From: an uncultured Veillonella sp.
GTDB taxonomy: Bacteria; Bacillota; Negativicutes; Veillonellales; Veillonellaceae
Assembly (NCBI GenBank): GCA_937930265.1
Contig: CALGLI010000302.1
Location: 1 to 5,710 of the forward strand
Reading direction: 5' to 3'
DNA: 5,710 nucleotides
This document shows positions 5,207 to 5,710 of the stretch, one piece after another. The translations under genes and the position numbers were made by a program. Positions within the stretch are counted from its first letter, which is position 1. Each line of letters begins with the position of its first letter. The notes beneath the pieces were generated by a model. That model searched no databases. It was not told the DNA's origin and was given only the letters and a program-made list of their open reading frames with translations.

Positions 5207-5710
5207 TTACTTCCGTGCCACAATGGAAAAGAGTGGTACTGGATTGTATAATTCATCTTCTTTATCATATATGCGGCTACTTACCGCCATATCTAAATAC
5301 ACTCTGGAAAAGCCTGCCTTACGAATCATGTGCACATCCCAATGGGGACGATCCATACGACTGATAGAAAGCTCGTCTGTAATGGCAATACATTCTTGCA
5401 TCGTTTCGTTCGCTACCCCTTCATGAATGTGATGCTGTGCCACTACAGGCACTTTGAGTTCCACCCCATAATCACCATCAATGTTGATAAGTATACCTTT
5501 CGGTGCCAGCACACGATACCATTCCTTATAGGCTGCTTCCACATCCGGCAAGGTCCACGTTAGATTACGGGCCAAAATCATATCAAAGGATTCATCCGAA
5601 AAGTCTAATTGCATCGCATCCATACAGTGAAAGTCAACTTGACCAGTTAAGGTATCCTTCAATTCTATAGCTTGTGCCGTTGCTTGCGCAATCATATCTT
5701 CTGTTAGATC
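5207..5710 (-). CDS. Class I SAM-dependent methyltransferase, N-terminus outside window
   Basis: The C-terminal 167 residues of a Rossmann-type methyltransferase (Methyltransf_11/25-like) are visible. The frame stays open to the window edge and begins DLTEDMIAQA, the acidic end of strand 2 that follows motif I. The GxGxG SAM loop therefore lies outside the window, and the ATG at 5695 is internal. FHCMDAMQLDF (27-37 of the fragment) is the adenine-binding acidic region. SFDMILARNLTWTLPD (41-56) is motif IV, and EWYRVLAPKGILINID (63-78) is the strand 5 region with the usual R-V-L-x-P-x-G. The substrate cannot be read from this fragment. The stop codon is embedded in the ribosome site of the DnaA-like ATPase gene, 9 bp away. 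Confidence 0.87.
   Translation of the reverse strand, partial: DLTEDMIAQATAQAIELKDTLTGQVDFHCMDAMQLDFSDESFDMILARNLTWTLPDVEAAYKEWYRVLAPKGILINIDGDYGVELKVPVVAQHHIHEGVANETMQECIAITDELSISRMDRPHWDVHMIRKAGFSRVYLDMAVSSRIYDKEDELYNPVPLFSIVARK

Noticed and set aside
5013..5426. 137-codon + strand frame antisense to the ATPase and methyltransferase
   Set aside because: It lies opposite two genes with clear family motifs and strong ribosome sites; its composition is that of a shadow frame.

Overview
The window is AT-rich bacterial DNA with compact genes, strong Shine-Dalgarno sites and short intrinsic terminators. The GMP reductase is of the Gram-positive type, and a stand-alone siroheme reductase sits with small single-domain proteins. 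My overall impression is a low-GC anaerobic Firmicute, with Negativicutes (Veillonella or a relative) the most likely guess. That assignment comes from protein style and composition, not from a database match.

Layout. A 5'-truncated GMP reductase gene (guaC, + strand, 1-975) ends in its own terminator and converges on everything else, which is on the minus strand. Reading the minus strand from the right edge, the order is: a class I SAM-dependent methyltransferase cut by the window edge (5207-5710); a short DnaA-like AAA+ ATPase whose Shine-Dalgarno overlaps the methyltransferase stop codon (4709-5197); a nitrite/sulfite reductase haemoprotein with its own promoter, a palindrome over the -35, and a UUCG-loop terminator (3020-4561); a regulatory gap of about 330 bp; a secreted double-PepSY protein (2008-2685); and, 10 bp behind it, a crotonase-superfamily enzyme (1212-1997) that ends in a terminator facing that of guaC.

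How the parts relate. There are three minus-strand units. The methyltransferase and ATPase look translationally coupled, with no good terminator before the reductase, so some read-through is possible. The reductase looks like a single-gene unit with its own promoter and terminator. The PepSY and crotonase genes form a bicistron behind a well-formed promoter (TTGAAG-N17-TATAAT). That promoter carries three copies of a TGTGCTRA element, a GAGATATCTC palindrome at the expected start site, and a leader hairpin.

I see no mobile element, CRISPR array, tRNA, rRNA or defence cassette. Most of the window is ordinary housekeeping or metabolic DNA. The items most worth a second look are the DnaA-like ATPase that lacks a DNA-binding domain and the box VII arginines, the TGTGCTRA operator-like array, the arginine-to-glycine change in the siroheme reductase, and the unexplained pairing of a secreted PepSY protein with a cytosolic crotonase. 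None of these amounts to a demonstrated new system.
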